Source: Patescibacteria group bacterium
GTDB lineage: Bacteria > Patescibacteriota > Microgenomatia > UBA12405
Length of the DNA stretch: 48,324 bases
Assembly (NCBI GenBank): GCA_013387215.1
Contig: WARW01000010.1
Coordinates: forward strand, 1-48,324
Direction of reading: 5' to 3'
Shown: in pieces, positions 16,290-23,930 of the stretch
How positions within the stretch are numbered: position 1 is the stretch's first letter
Layout of the letters: every line of letters starts with the position of its first letter
Made by a program: the position numbers and the translations under genes
The notes under the pieces: model-generated
What the model was told of the DNA's origin: nothing
Databases searched by the model: none
The model's input: only the letters and a program-made list of their open reading frames with translations

Positions 16290-16751
16290 ATGTCTTTTCT
16301 TATCAAGAAAACACAGGATACCGAAAAAGTTATGGAAATAACCAAATCGCTTGGCACTTATTTTGACGAAGATGCATACAATGAAATCGAAAGTGATGCT
16401 CAAAATTTTCCTCTTTTCGGGGGTTTTATTGGAAATATTATGGTGGGATATATTATTTTTTACGAAATAAATCCACAGGTCGTAGAAATTAAGTGGATGG
16501 CAGTGAAAAAAGATTATCAGAACCAAGGTCTAGGCGGAAAACTGATAAATAAAGGACTAAAGATAATTAACCAGAATAAAAACTATAAAATCTGTGAACT
16601 GAAAACTATTGGAGAAGGGGACAAAGATAAAAAATTCATAAAAACTCGAAAATTCTATCTTAAGAACGGATTTATACCCTTAGAATCGCTTCAATCTTTT
16701 CCTGGGTGGAACAAAAATAATTATGTCCAAATCTTCATTAAGTGTATATAA
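16290..16751 (+). CDS. GNAT family N-acetyltransferase
   Basis: A small acetyl-CoA-dependent acetyltransferase. The motif A pyrophosphate loop is visible in WMAVKKDYQNQGLGGKLINKGL (Q-x2-G-x-G/A), preceded by the beta4 strand VVEIKWMAV. Motif B is FYLKNGFIPLE. The substrate is unknown. The track start at 16281 is only 1 nt after a perfect TATAAT (16274-16279). The second ATG at 16290 (MSFLIKKTQ) is 10 nt away and more likely, as a leaderless start. It is divergent from the glycosidase gene, with 65 nt between starts. Confidence 0.85.
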   Translation: MSFLIKKTQDTEKVMEITKSLGTYFDEDAYNEIESDAQNFPLFGGFIGNIMVGYIIFYEINPQVVEIKWMAVKKDYQNQGLGGKLINKGLKIINQNKNYKICELKTIGEGDKDKKFIKTRKFYLKNGFIPLESLQSFPGWNKNNYVQIFIKCI

Positions 16752-16852
16752 ACTTGTAATTTGAATATCCCGAAGTTCAAACACCAAGTTGAATATTTAT
16801 ACATTTTACACTTACTTGTATTTTTCAGTAATTATGGTGAAATAATTAGATT

Positions 16853-17635
16853 ATGTTTGTTCATGAAAGTGGTCCAATAAACGGTGAGATAATTTTATTT
16901 TTACATGGTAATGGCGCCAGTGGAGCCATGTGGCGACAGCATTTTAAGTATCTAAAAGATTTTAATTGTCTGGCCCCCGACTTTCCTGGTTTCGGCAAAA
17001 GTAATCAAGAAAAATGGATTTCTCTTGAAGATACCGCCGACAAAATTATTGATTTAATCGATAAGTCTAATTATAAAAAGGTTAATTTAGTAGGTTTATC
17101 GCTTGGCAGTGGTGTAGCTTTTACTTTGCTTGGCAAAAGACCGGATCTCTTTAATCATGTAATTATTGACGGAGCAGGGCTTCAAGGCACACCCGCACTT
17201 CCTCTTGTAAAAATTGGCTTTTATCTCATGGAACCGTTTCTCCATACTGAATTCTTAATTAAAACTATAGCCAACTCAATCAAAATAAATCCGGCCAATT
17301 ATTCCGAGTTTAGGACAGACATGCTTCAAATGTCACCTTCAGCATTTCGCCGCGCCTTTATTCAAGCCTTATCACTAAAACAACCACAAGGATTAGAAAA
17401 TTTTCCAGGATCAGTATTGTTCGTATGCGGGGAAAAAGAGTTGGCAGGTGTCAAAAAATCAAATCAAATATTGGCAAATCTCATGCCTCATGCAGCATCA
17501 AGAATCGCTCCTAAAGTAGGGCATGGCTGGTTGGCAGAAAAACCAGAGCTTCACTATCGTATGGTCGAAGCCTGGTTAACCGACAAACCATTACCAAGTG
17601 AATTAATTAATAATTTGTGTGAGGACAATAAATAA
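16853..17635 (+). CDS. Alpha/beta hydrolase fold protein
   Basis: A 260-residue alpha/beta hydrolase. The oxyanion region is ILFLHGNGASGAMWRQHF (HGNG). The nucleophile elbow is VGLSLGSG (Ser near residue 84), the acid is likely in LFVCGEKELAG, and the histidine is in KVGHGWLAEKP. APDFPGFGKSNQ is the usual strand 4 loop. It is probably a soluble esterase/peptidase-like enzyme; the substrate cannot be told. The upstream 101 nt are AT-rich with only weak -10 candidates (AAATAATTAGATTATG). Confidence 0.85.
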   Translation: MFVHESGPINGEIILFLHGNGASGAMWRQHFKYLKDFNCLAPDFPGFGKSNQEKWISLEDTADKIIDLIDKSNYKKVNLVGLSLGSGVAFTLLGKRPDLFNHVIIDGAGLQGTPALPLVKIGFYLMEPFLHTEFLIKTIANSIKINPANYSEFRTDMLQMSPSAFRRAFIQALSLKQPQGLENFPGSVLFVCGEKELAGVKKSNQILANLMPHAASRIAPKVGHGWLAEKPELHYRMVEAWLTDKPLPSELINNLCEDNK

Positions 17636-17712
17636 AATCCTTGGTAATTTACGATTCAAATTTTAATAATACCCAAAAAATTGGCAAAATCTATTAACCA
17701 AAAATTATAAGG

Positions 17713-18372
17713 TTAATTAAATCTTAAAAATTTTTTTCCAATTAGAATAACCCAAATCCAAAGAGGAAATACTGATGTTACTGATAACATCATTCCAATA
17801 TTTCCAGTTGTTGGCGGAATTAGCATTAATATACCTATAATTAGAGTAAGATAATTAATAGTTTTGCCAAAGATATTTTTTTGAAACATCACAATCGATA
17901 TCAGTAAAAAGGCAATCCCCGATATTACATAAGCAACGTCAAATGCAGTTCCTTGCCAATTAGACAGTGCTAATTCGCCACCCATAATTGCGAGTGATCG
18001 CTGAGCCTCTGTTGTTGCGCTAGTATACATATTGCTAAAATGGAGCATTTCAAAAGCAGAACCAGAAGCAAGATAAGTCGCTACACCAATAAATCCCAAT
18101 GCCACGGCAATTTTCATAAACGATTTGTTAATTTTTCTTAATGCTTCATACATTGCTAGATAAAGAAAAACTGTGAGCACTTGATCGACAATTAGTAACA
18201 AGTCCATATCTAATAATCCAACAAACTTATTCGTTTGGAAAAGGTGAAACCAATCTACTGCAGCCTTCGGTGGTGGTGAAACAAAAAATATTATCATCTG
18301 AAGAGGTATAAACGCCGCAATCAAAAACGCCGACAAAGCCCCAGCTTTATAAATTATTTTTGATGATTTCAT
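17713..18372 (-). CDS. Multipass membrane protein, DUF4386-like
   Basis: A 219-residue integral membrane protein with about six hydrophobic segments: ALSAFLIAAFIPLQMIIFFV, LLLIVDQVLTVFLYLAMYEAL, IAVALGFIGVATYLA, AYVISGIAFLLISIVMF, LTLIIGILMLIPPTTG and VFPLWIWVILIGKKFL. The arrangement, with a helix-linking region around EALRKINKSFM and the loop RSLAIMGGELALS, resembles DUF4386, a family without known function. TATACT is 6 nt before the ATG. It does not appear to share a transcript with a neighbour. Confidence 0.6.
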   Translation of the reverse strand: MKSSKIIYKAGALSAFLIAAFIPLQMIIFFVSPPPKAAVDWFHLFQTNKFVGLLDMDLLLIVDQVLTVFLYLAMYEALRKINKSFMKIAVALGFIGVATYLASGSAFEMLHFSNMYTSATTEAQRSLAIMGGELALSNWQGTAFDVAYVISGIAFLLISIVMFQKNIFGKTINYLTLIIGILMLIPPTTGNIGMMLSVTSVFPLWIWVILIGKKFLRFN

Positions 18373-18453
18373 AAAATCAGTATATCAAATTACTTCGTTA
18401 AATTTTTTACACATCCCGTTGTTACATACATAATACTTTTAGATTCTTCTTTG

Positions 18454-18527
18454 TGACTCCAGCGGGAGTCGAACCCGCGATTACCTGGATGAAAGCCAGG
18501 TGTCCTAGGCCACTAGACGATGGAGCC
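18454..18527 (-). tRNA. tRNA-Glu(TTC)
   Basis: Acceptor GGCTCCA/TGGAGTC with one G-U pair, anticodon loop CTTTCAT giving TTC, T-arm GCGGG-TTCGACT-CCCGC and discriminator A. A TTGGTAAAAT promoter element (minus strand, -10 at 18544-18549) lies 16 nt upstream. Confidence 0.95.
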
Positions 18528-18621
18528 GTCAATGACAAGTCATATTTTACCAATAGAAAGAAAGATTTTCCACTATCTAACTTAGTAAGATTAAAAACCT
18601 TTGACTTGATAAAATATTATC

Positions 18622-19242
18622 ATGATTTATATTTTCCACGGCGATAATCAGTTTGAAAGCCGGGCTGCTTTTAATAATCTCTTGGATAAATATGCTAATA
18701 CTGAAAACCTTCGTCTCGACAGCAAAAATCTTGATCCAGAACTAATAAATGTTTTTCTTCAAAGCAGTTCTTTGTTTAATGAACAAAAAGTTCTGGCAAT
18801 CACCAATCTTTTTTCCGCTCCAAAAGCCAATCTTGATAAAATCCTAAAAGTTATCAATAAATCCCCAAATTGTGATGTCGTCATTTGGCAGGACAAAAAA
18901 TTAACTCTTGCCCAAACAAATCTTCTTCCAAAGTCAAAAATTCAAGCGTTTGCGCTAGATAATAAATTATTTGCTTGTCTCAATGCTATTAAACCAAAGA
19001 ATCTAAAAACTTTTATTCCCATGTATGAGGAATTAATGAAAACTGGCGTCTATGATTTATTTTTATATTTATTTAAAGGCAACATCAGAAAGCAATTAAC
19101 ATCATATTCCCGTTTTTCTGAGAGTTCTCTAAAACGCACCTATCTGACCTTAATCGAATTAGATTATCAAAATAAAACTGGCCAACTATCCATACCTAAA
19201 GAAATGGCACTGGAAAGAATCATCATCAATCTAATAAAATAG
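18622..19242 (+). CDS. holA: DNA polymerase III delta subunit-like, short form
   Basis: Clamp-loader delta protein by overall pattern. The N-terminal MIYIFHGDNQFESRAAFNNLL matches the delta start (YLL.G.D.fl), followed by LFNEQKVLAITNL, CDVVIWQDKKL and the basic helical segment KNLKTFIPMYEELMKTGVYDLFLYLF. C-terminal helices (KRTYLTLIELDYQNKTGQLS) correspond to the collar-like region where delta normally has DxxxK near the end. At 206 aa it is much shorter than typical delta (about 330), so part of the AAA-like lid is missing. TAAAAT lies 6 nt before the ATG. This call is from motif pattern alone. Confidence 0.75.
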   Translation: MIYIFHGDNQFESRAAFNNLLDKYANTENLRLDSKNLDPELINVFLQSSSLFNEQKVLAITNLFSAPKANLDKILKVINKSPNCDVVIWQDKKLTLAQTNLLPKSKIQAFALDNKLFACLNAIKPKNLKTFIPMYEELMKTGVYDLFLYLFKGNIRKQLTSYSRFSESSLKRTYLTLIELDYQNKTGQLSIPKEMALERIIINLIK

Positions 19243-19297
19243 TTTGGTACAAATTCTTTTAAGTGATAAAATTTGTCAATTAAAAGTTAACCTAAAA

Positions 19298-19756
19298 ATG
19301 TTTACTCCATATTTTACAGATATTCACGACGATATAATCATTCCAAAACCTTGGGGAGAAGAAAGAATTTTTACTCCAGAAAATCTTAATTACACTTTTA
19401 AACTATTACTTATAAAGAAAGATTGTCGAATATCTCTTCAATCACACACTGAAAAGGTCGAAACCTTCGTTTTAGTCTCTGGCAAAGCCCATTTAGTGGT
19501 AGGAACAGATATTAATGCACTTGAAACAATCGAAATGGAACCAATGAGAGGCTACACCATTAATGTCAACACAATTCATCGAATGATTGCTATTGATGGC
19601 GATGCTCAAATCATGGAAGGCTCCACTCCAGAAACTGGTATCACTGTCAGATATCAAGACGATTATGGCCGTCCTGATGAAACTGAACAAATGAGAAAAA
19701 CAAAAAACAGAGGTTGGACTTCTACTCAAGAAGAAAACGATCGGACAAAAGAATAA
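19298..19756 (+). CDS. Mannose-6-phosphate isomerase-like cupin
   Basis: The track's TTG start (19244) adds an unlikely N-terminus. The ATG at 19298 (MFTPYFTDIHDDIIIPKPWG) matches the family's KPWGEE start, and TAAAAT lies 25 nt upstream. The 152-residue protein is a single cupin: RISLQSHTEKVETFVLVSGKAHLVVG carries the metal-binding H-x-K..E pattern, and YTINVNTIHRMIAIDGDAQIME gives the second histidine. This is the type II phosphomannose isomerase fold that usually forms the C-terminal half of GMP-PMI enzymes; here it is free-standing. It probably isomerises a sugar phosphate, but no partner sugar gene is nearby. Confidence 0.8.
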   Translation: MFTPYFTDIHDDIIIPKPWGEERIFTPENLNYTFKLLLIKKDCRISLQSHTEKVETFVLVSGKAHLVVGTDINALETIEMEPMRGYTINVNTIHRMIAIDGDAQIMEGSTPETGITVRYQDDYGRPDETEQMRKTKNRGWTSTQEENDRTKE

Positions 19757-20024
19757 ATTTAATCGCAATTCAGTTGCGAAAATGTTATTAAAATAACAAC
19801 CTATAATAATAACATGTTTTAGAACGACATGTTATGATATATTACGATTTCTACTGTACACATATGATACACATTGATTATGTCTAAAAATCCAGATATT
19901 TCATTAAACTCTACCTTTTAGCACTCATGACACTTGACTGCTAAAATTAAGCGTGCCTAACATATTAACCTATAATATGATAATTTACTAGTATAATTAA
20001 CCAGTAGTCTGCTATTATTAATGT
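19757..20024 (+). promoter_or_regulatory. Long promoter region upstream of ppsA
   Basis: The longest non-coding gap in the window (268 nt). It contains several -10-like elements: TATAAT at 19802-19807, TATGAT at 19863-19868, TATAAT at 19992-19997 and TATTAT at 20013-20018. The last is 6 nt before the ppsA ATG. An inverted repeat AACATGT...ACATGTT (19811-19833) follows the first -10. A 13-codon ORF (MSKNPDISLNSTF, 19880-19921) is present but unproven. Confidence 0.45.
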
Positions 20025-22307
20025 ATGACAACAAAAGACATTTTATGGTTCAAAGAAATTAGCCACGATGATATTCCAATCGCTGGTGGAAAGGGTGCAA
20101 ATCTAGGTGAAATGTATTCAATTGGCATTCCAGTTCCCAACGGTTTCGTTGTCACTTCTCAAGTCTACTTTAAATTTATTGAAGAAAATAAGTTACGGGA
20201 AAGAATTAAAGATATTTTAAAAACCGTTAACATTGACGAACCAGATCAACTCCACGAAGCTTCGGTCAAAATTAAAAAAATAATTCATTCTGGCAAGATT
20301 AATGAACAAACTGGTATTGAAATTATGAAGTCCTACAAAAAACTTTCTGATTATGGCGGCCTTAAAGATGTTCCGGTTGCAGTTCGTTCTTCAGCTACTG
20401 CTGAAGATTTGCCAGACGCTTCTTTTGCTGGTCAACAAGAAACTTATTTGAATGTTGTTGGGGCTTCTAACGTTTTAAATCGCGTTCGTGATTGTTGGGC
20501 CAGTCTTTTTACTCCAAGAGCAATTTTTTATCGGGAAAAAAAGAAGTTTGACCATTTTAAAGTTGGTATTGCCGTCCCTGTTCAAAAACTTATCAACTCC
20601 GAAATCTCGGGCATCTGTTTTACGGTCAATCCAGTCACTAATGAAAAAAACCAAATCATTGTTGAAACAATTTGGGGCCTTGGTGAATATATTGTTCAAG
20701 GTCGAATTACTCCAGATCAACATATTATTGATAAAAATGAATGGAAAGTAGCTTCTTATAACCATATTGATCAGGATGTTCAGCTGGTCAAATCAGACAA
20801 TGAAACCAAAGAAGTTGCTGTTCCAAAATCGAAACAAAAGAAAGCAAAAATTGATAATGCTACAGCCCTTAAGGTTGCTAAAATTGGACAAAAATTACAC
20901 AATCATTATGGCAAGCCACAAGACATTGAATTCGCCATTGAAAAAGGTAAAGTTTATATTGTTCAAACCAGACCAATCACTACAATTGTTTCCAACCAAA
21001 AAACCATTGACCAGCAAACCCACATAACCCAAAAACCAGACTTAACTGGAGAACAAGCTAGTCCAGGAACTGCCACCGGTGTTGTTGTTATTATCAAAAG
21101 CCCAAAAGAAATTAATCGCGTTCAAAAAGGTCAAATCATGGTCACTCCTATGACCACGCCAGACTTTGTTCCAGCCATGAAAAAAGTAAACGGCATTATT
21201 ACCGATAAAGGTGGTCAAACTTCCCATGCAGCTATTGTTAGTCGTGAATTGGGAGTACCTTGTGTTGTTGGTACTAAAACCGCTACAAAATTTTTCAAAG
21301 AAGGCGATATTGTCACCATGAATGGCACTACTGGAGAAATATGGAAAGGGGATTTGACTAAATCTGATGGAAGTTTCAAACCAGAAGTCAGCAAACAAAT
21401 TTTAACTAACTTTAAAACTGCTACTCATGTTTATGTAAACTTAGGCGAGCCAGAACTCGCCGAAGAAATTTCCAAAAAGAATGTTGATGGTGTTGGACTT
21501 TTAAGAGCCGAGTTTATGCTTGCTAATATTGGTATACATCCAAAAAGAGTTATTGCTGAAGGCCGCCAAAAAGAATATATCGAAAGATTGGCTAATGATT
21601 TATTGAAATTCTGCAAAAACTTTAATCCGCGTCCAGTTGTATACAGAGCCACCGACTTTAAAACAAATGAATATCGTTCGCTTCATTATGGCAAACTTTA
21701 TGAACCAGAAGAACCAAATCCATTGCTAGGTTTCCGAGGCGCTGCTCGCTACATCAACTGTCCTGACGTTTTTTTAATGGAACTTGAAGCCATAAAATTA
21801 GTCAGAAATAAACACAATCTCAAGAATCTTTCTTTAATGATTCCATTTGTCAGAACTCCTCAAGAACTTGCCGAAGTAAAAAAAATAATTGCCAGTGCTG
21901 GCCTTTTAAGATCACCTTCATTTAAATTACTTATGATGGTCGAAATTCCAAGCAATGTTATTCTTTTAGACAAATTTATAGATGTTGGTATCGATGGTAT
22001 TTCTATTGGAAGCAACGATTTGACTATGTTAACCCTCGGTCTCGATCGGGATAATAATGAAGTTGCTAAAACCTTTAATGAACTCGATCCTGCTGTCCTC
22101 TGGTCACTTAAAAGAGCCATTACTAAGGCAAAAGAACGAGGAATAACTAGCTCTATTTGCGGACAAGCACCAAGCAACCATCCGGATCTAGTCGAAAAAT
22201 TAGTTAAATGGGGGGTAACCAGCATTTCCGTAAGTCCTGATGCCATTAATTCAACCAGAGAAATAGTTGCCTGGGCCGAAAAAAGAAAACTTCAAAAGAA
22301 ATTTTGA
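20025..22307 (+). CDS. ppsA: Phosphoenolpyruvate synthase
   Basis: Makes PEP from pyruvate and ATP (pyruvate, water dikinase), the entry to gluconeogenesis. The N-terminal ATP-grasp domain has GGKGANLGEM (21-30), VPVAVRSSATAEDLPDASFAGQQ (116-138) and IWGLGEYIVQG (216-226). The swivelling domain carries the phospho-histidine H401 in TDKGGQTSHAAIVSRELGVPCVVG. The PEP/pyruvate TIM barrel includes VDGVGLLRAEFM, PFVRTPQELAEVK, GIDGISIGSNDLTML and the catalytic cysteine in SSICGQAPSNHP. At 760 aa it is full length. There are several candidate promoters upstream; the closest predicts a leaderless transcript. Confidence 0.97.
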   Translation: MTTKDILWFKEISHDDIPIAGGKGANLGEMYSIGIPVPNGFVVTSQVYFKFIEENKLRERIKDILKTVNIDEPDQLHEASVKIKKIIHSGKINEQTGIEIMKSYKKLSDYGGLKDVPVAVRSSATAEDLPDASFAGQQETYLNVVGASNVLNRVRDCWASLFTPRAIFYREKKKFDHFKVGIAVPVQKLINSEISGICFTVNPVTNEKNQIIVETIWGLGEYIVQGRITPDQHIIDKNEWKVASYNHIDQDVQLVKSDNETKEVAVPKSKQKKAKIDNATALKVAKIGQKLHNHYGKPQDIEFAIEKGKVYIVQTRPITTIVSNQKTIDQQTHITQKPDLTGEQASPGTATGVVVIIKSPKEINRVQKGQIMVTPMTTPDFVPAMKKVNGIITDKGGQTSHAAIVSRELGVPCVVGTKTATKFFKEGDIVTMNGTTGEIWKGDLTKSDGSFKPEVSKQILTNFKTATHVYVNLGEPELAEEISKKNVDGVGLLRAEFMLANIGIHPKRVIAEGRQKEYIERLANDLLKFCKNFNPRPVVYRATDFKTNEYRSLHYGKLYEPEEPNPLLGFRGAARYINCPDVFLMELEAIKLVRNKHNLKNLSLMIPFVRTPQELAEVKKIIASAGLLRSPSFKLLMMVEIPSNVILLDKFIDVGIDGISIGSNDLTMLTLGLDRDNNEVAKTFNELDPAVLWSLKRAITKAKERGITSSICGQAPSNHPDLVEKLVKWGVTSISVSPDAINSTREIVAWAEKRKLQKKF

Positions 22308-22336
22308 ACTAAAAAAACAGAGTGATACAATTTAAT

Positions 22337-22537
22337 ATGGCAACCAAAGAAGAGATTCGAGCCGCAATCAGCAGGGAGCACGTGAAGTTAACTGAAATCA
22401 GATCTCATCAACAGATTCATGTTTCAAACCACCCAGAAAAAAAACCAGAAGATTGCGCAGAATGCTTAGCCGATTTAGTGAAAATTGAGCAGACAAACAA
22501 TCGGATAAAAAGTCTGGAAAAATATCTTTCGGACTAA
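22337..22537 (+). CDS. Small helical hypothetical protein
   Basis: The track starts at a GTG (22322), but TACAAT (22326-22331) overlaps that part. The ATG at 22337 (MATKEEIRAA, 66 aa) is 5 nt after it, as in the other leaderless genes. The protein is charged and helical with one CAEC pair (PEDCAECLADLVKIEQ) and histidines upstream (SHQQIHVSNHP), so a small metal site is possible. No family recognised. It follows ppsA by 29 nt. Its stop codon interlocks with that of rsmI (CTAA). Confidence 0.6.
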   Translation: MATKEEIRAAISREHVKLTEIRSHQQIHVSNHPEKKPEDCAECLADLVKIEQTNNRIKSLEKYLSD

Positions 22538-23199
22538 CAAAATACGACAACAATCTCACCTTTAATGGTTCTTTTATTGATTTCTTGAGATACCTCAACT
22601 GCTGTTCCAGTAATAACTTCTTCAAATTTTTTTGTTAACTCTCTGCAAATAGCTATATTTGTAGTTTCTCCATAAACCTTAGCAATTTCTTCAACTAATT
22701 TGTTGATTCTAAAAGGCGATTCGTAAACAATTTTTGCTCCATCAATTTGTTTATATTGTTCTAAAATCTTTTTTCTTTCTCCATCCCTTTTTGGTAAAAA
22801 TCCAAGATAAGAAAATCTTCCGCTTGGTAAACCAGACAAAACCAAAGCATCGATTAAAGCGCTTGGACCGGGAATTGAAGTCATCAAATATCCTAATTGT
22901 CGGCATTTTCTTACCAATTTAAATCCTGGATCAGAAATTATGGGCGTTCCGGCATCACTAACCAAACCAACCTCAACTCCACTTTCTAAAAGTTTTATTA
23001 CTTCTGGTATTTTTTGTTCTTCAACCTCATCATAAAACGAAATTAATTTAGGTGAGTTGGAAAGATTTAAAAGTTTCAGAAACTGACCGGTATTTCTTGT
23101 GTCTTCACACAAAAGATAATCGACTTTTTCTAAGACTTCTTTAGCCCGAATTGATATGTCACCTAAGTTTCCAATTGGAGTAGCAATTATGTAAAGCAT
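22534..23199 (-). CDS. rsmI: 16S rRNA C1402 2'-O-methyltransferase
   Basis: SAM-dependent enzyme that 2'-O-methylates C1402 in the decoding centre. Family marks: MLYIIATPIGNLGDISIRA at the start, LLCEDTRNTGQFLKLL, LVSDAGTPIISDPGFKLV and IPGPSALIDALVLSGLPSGRFSYLGFLPKR, then EEVITG near the end. At 221 aa it is the tetrapyrrole-methylase core without the C-terminal extension found in some homologues (about 280 aa). Its ATG overlaps the lexA stop codon (TAATG), so the two genes are translationally coupled in a lexA-rsmI operon. Confidence 0.95.
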   Translation of the reverse strand: MLYIIATPIGNLGDISIRAKEVLEKVDYLLCEDTRNTGQFLKLLNLSNSPKLISFYDEVEEQKIPEVIKLLESGVEVGLVSDAGTPIISDPGFKLVRKCRQLGYLMTSIPGPSALIDALVLSGLPSGRFSYLGFLPKRDGERKKILEQYKQIDGAKIVYESPFRINKLVEEIAKVYGETTNIAICRELTKKFEEVITGTAVEVSQEINKRTIKGEIVVVFC

Positions 23200-23828
23200 T
23201 AATTAAATTGTCTAATAACTGCCACTACTTTACCTCTAATTTCCACATCTGTCACATAGATAGGGGACATAGTTGAATTAGCCGGCTGCAATCTTATTCT
23301 ATTAACTTCTTTATAATATCTTTTTAAAGTTGCAAAGCCATTCTTTAAAATAGCCACTACGATATCACCATTATTTGCCACATGTTGTTCTTTAATAACC
23401 ACATAATCGCCGCTAAAAATTCCATCATCAACCATTGAGTCTCCTTTAGCCTGCAATATATATGATCGGTCACCAGGTTTAATTAAACTTGAATTAACAG
23501 CAAAAGTAGCATTTGGATCATTGTATGGTTCAATTGGCTCACCGCAAGCAATAAAACCCAAAACTGGCAACTCAATCATAGTTGCATTTTTATATGGCAT
23601 TGGTAATTCCTCACTTCCAAGGACTTCGATTCCTCTTACTGCTCCCCGATATCTTCTGATTAAACCTTTCTTTTCCAACACTGCTAAATGTTCGTGCACA
23701 GTAGCCAATGAAGACAAACCCAAATGAGTTGCAATCTCAGTTAAAGTAGGGGCGTAGCCATATTTAGCGATATTTTCGTTAATATAGTCTAATATCTGTT
23801 TTTGTCTTTTATAAAGCACTGTTGCCAT
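23199..23828 (-). CDS. lexA: LexA repressor with Cys-Gly cleavage site
   Basis: SOS repressor, 209 aa from the ATG at 23828 (the track's TTG at 23834 is less likely). The winged-helix DNA-binding domain covers about 1-70 (QKQILDYINENIAKYGYAPTLTEIATHLGLSS). The S24 peptidase domain has catalytic S131 (AKGDSMVDDGIFSGDYV) and K169 (ATLKRYY). The self-cleavage site reads FIACGEP, so the bond is Cys95-Gly96 as in UmuD, rather than the usual Ala-Gly. The promoter is textbook: TTGACT, 16-nt spacer, TATCAT, then 6 nt to the ATG (leaderless). rsmI follows in the same operon. Confidence 0.95.
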   Translation of the reverse strand: MATVLYKRQKQILDYINENIAKYGYAPTLTEIATHLGLSSLATVHEHLAVLEKKGLIRRYRGAVRGIEVLGSEELPMPYKNATMIELPVLGFIACGEPIEPYNDPNATFAVNSSLIKPGDRSYILQAKGDSMVDDGIFSGDYVVIKEQHVANNGDIVVAILKNGFATLKRYYKEVNRIRLQPANSTMSPIYVTDVEIRGKVVAVIRQFN

Positions 23829-23834
23829 ACCCAA

Positions 23835-23862
23835 ATGATACGCGAATAATACCCGAAGTCAA
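23835..23862 (-). promoter_or_regulatory. lexA promoter (-35 and -10)
   Basis: On the minus strand: TTGACT (23862-23857), a 16-nt spacer TCGGGTATTATTCGCG, then TATCAT (23840-23835). It is the clearest two-box promoter in the window. The GC-flanked spacer could hold the LexA operator, but no perfect dyad is visible. Confidence 0.7.
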
Positions 23863-23930
23863 TAAACCAAATTATACACAATAGAAATAAAAGTAATTAA
23901 GCACAAGTAATGTTATATTTAAATAAGCCT

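Noticed and set aside
16118-16526. Minus-strand ORFs 16118 and 16266
   Set aside because: They overlap the glycosidase start, the promoter region and the GNAT gene on the other strand, with no motifs or promoter of their own.
23841-23856. LexA operator in the lexA promoter spacer
   Set aside because: The spacer TCGGGTATTATTCGCG is suggestive, but it is not a perfect dyad and matches neither GAACNNNNGTTC nor CTGTN8ACAG, so I did not list it as an operator.
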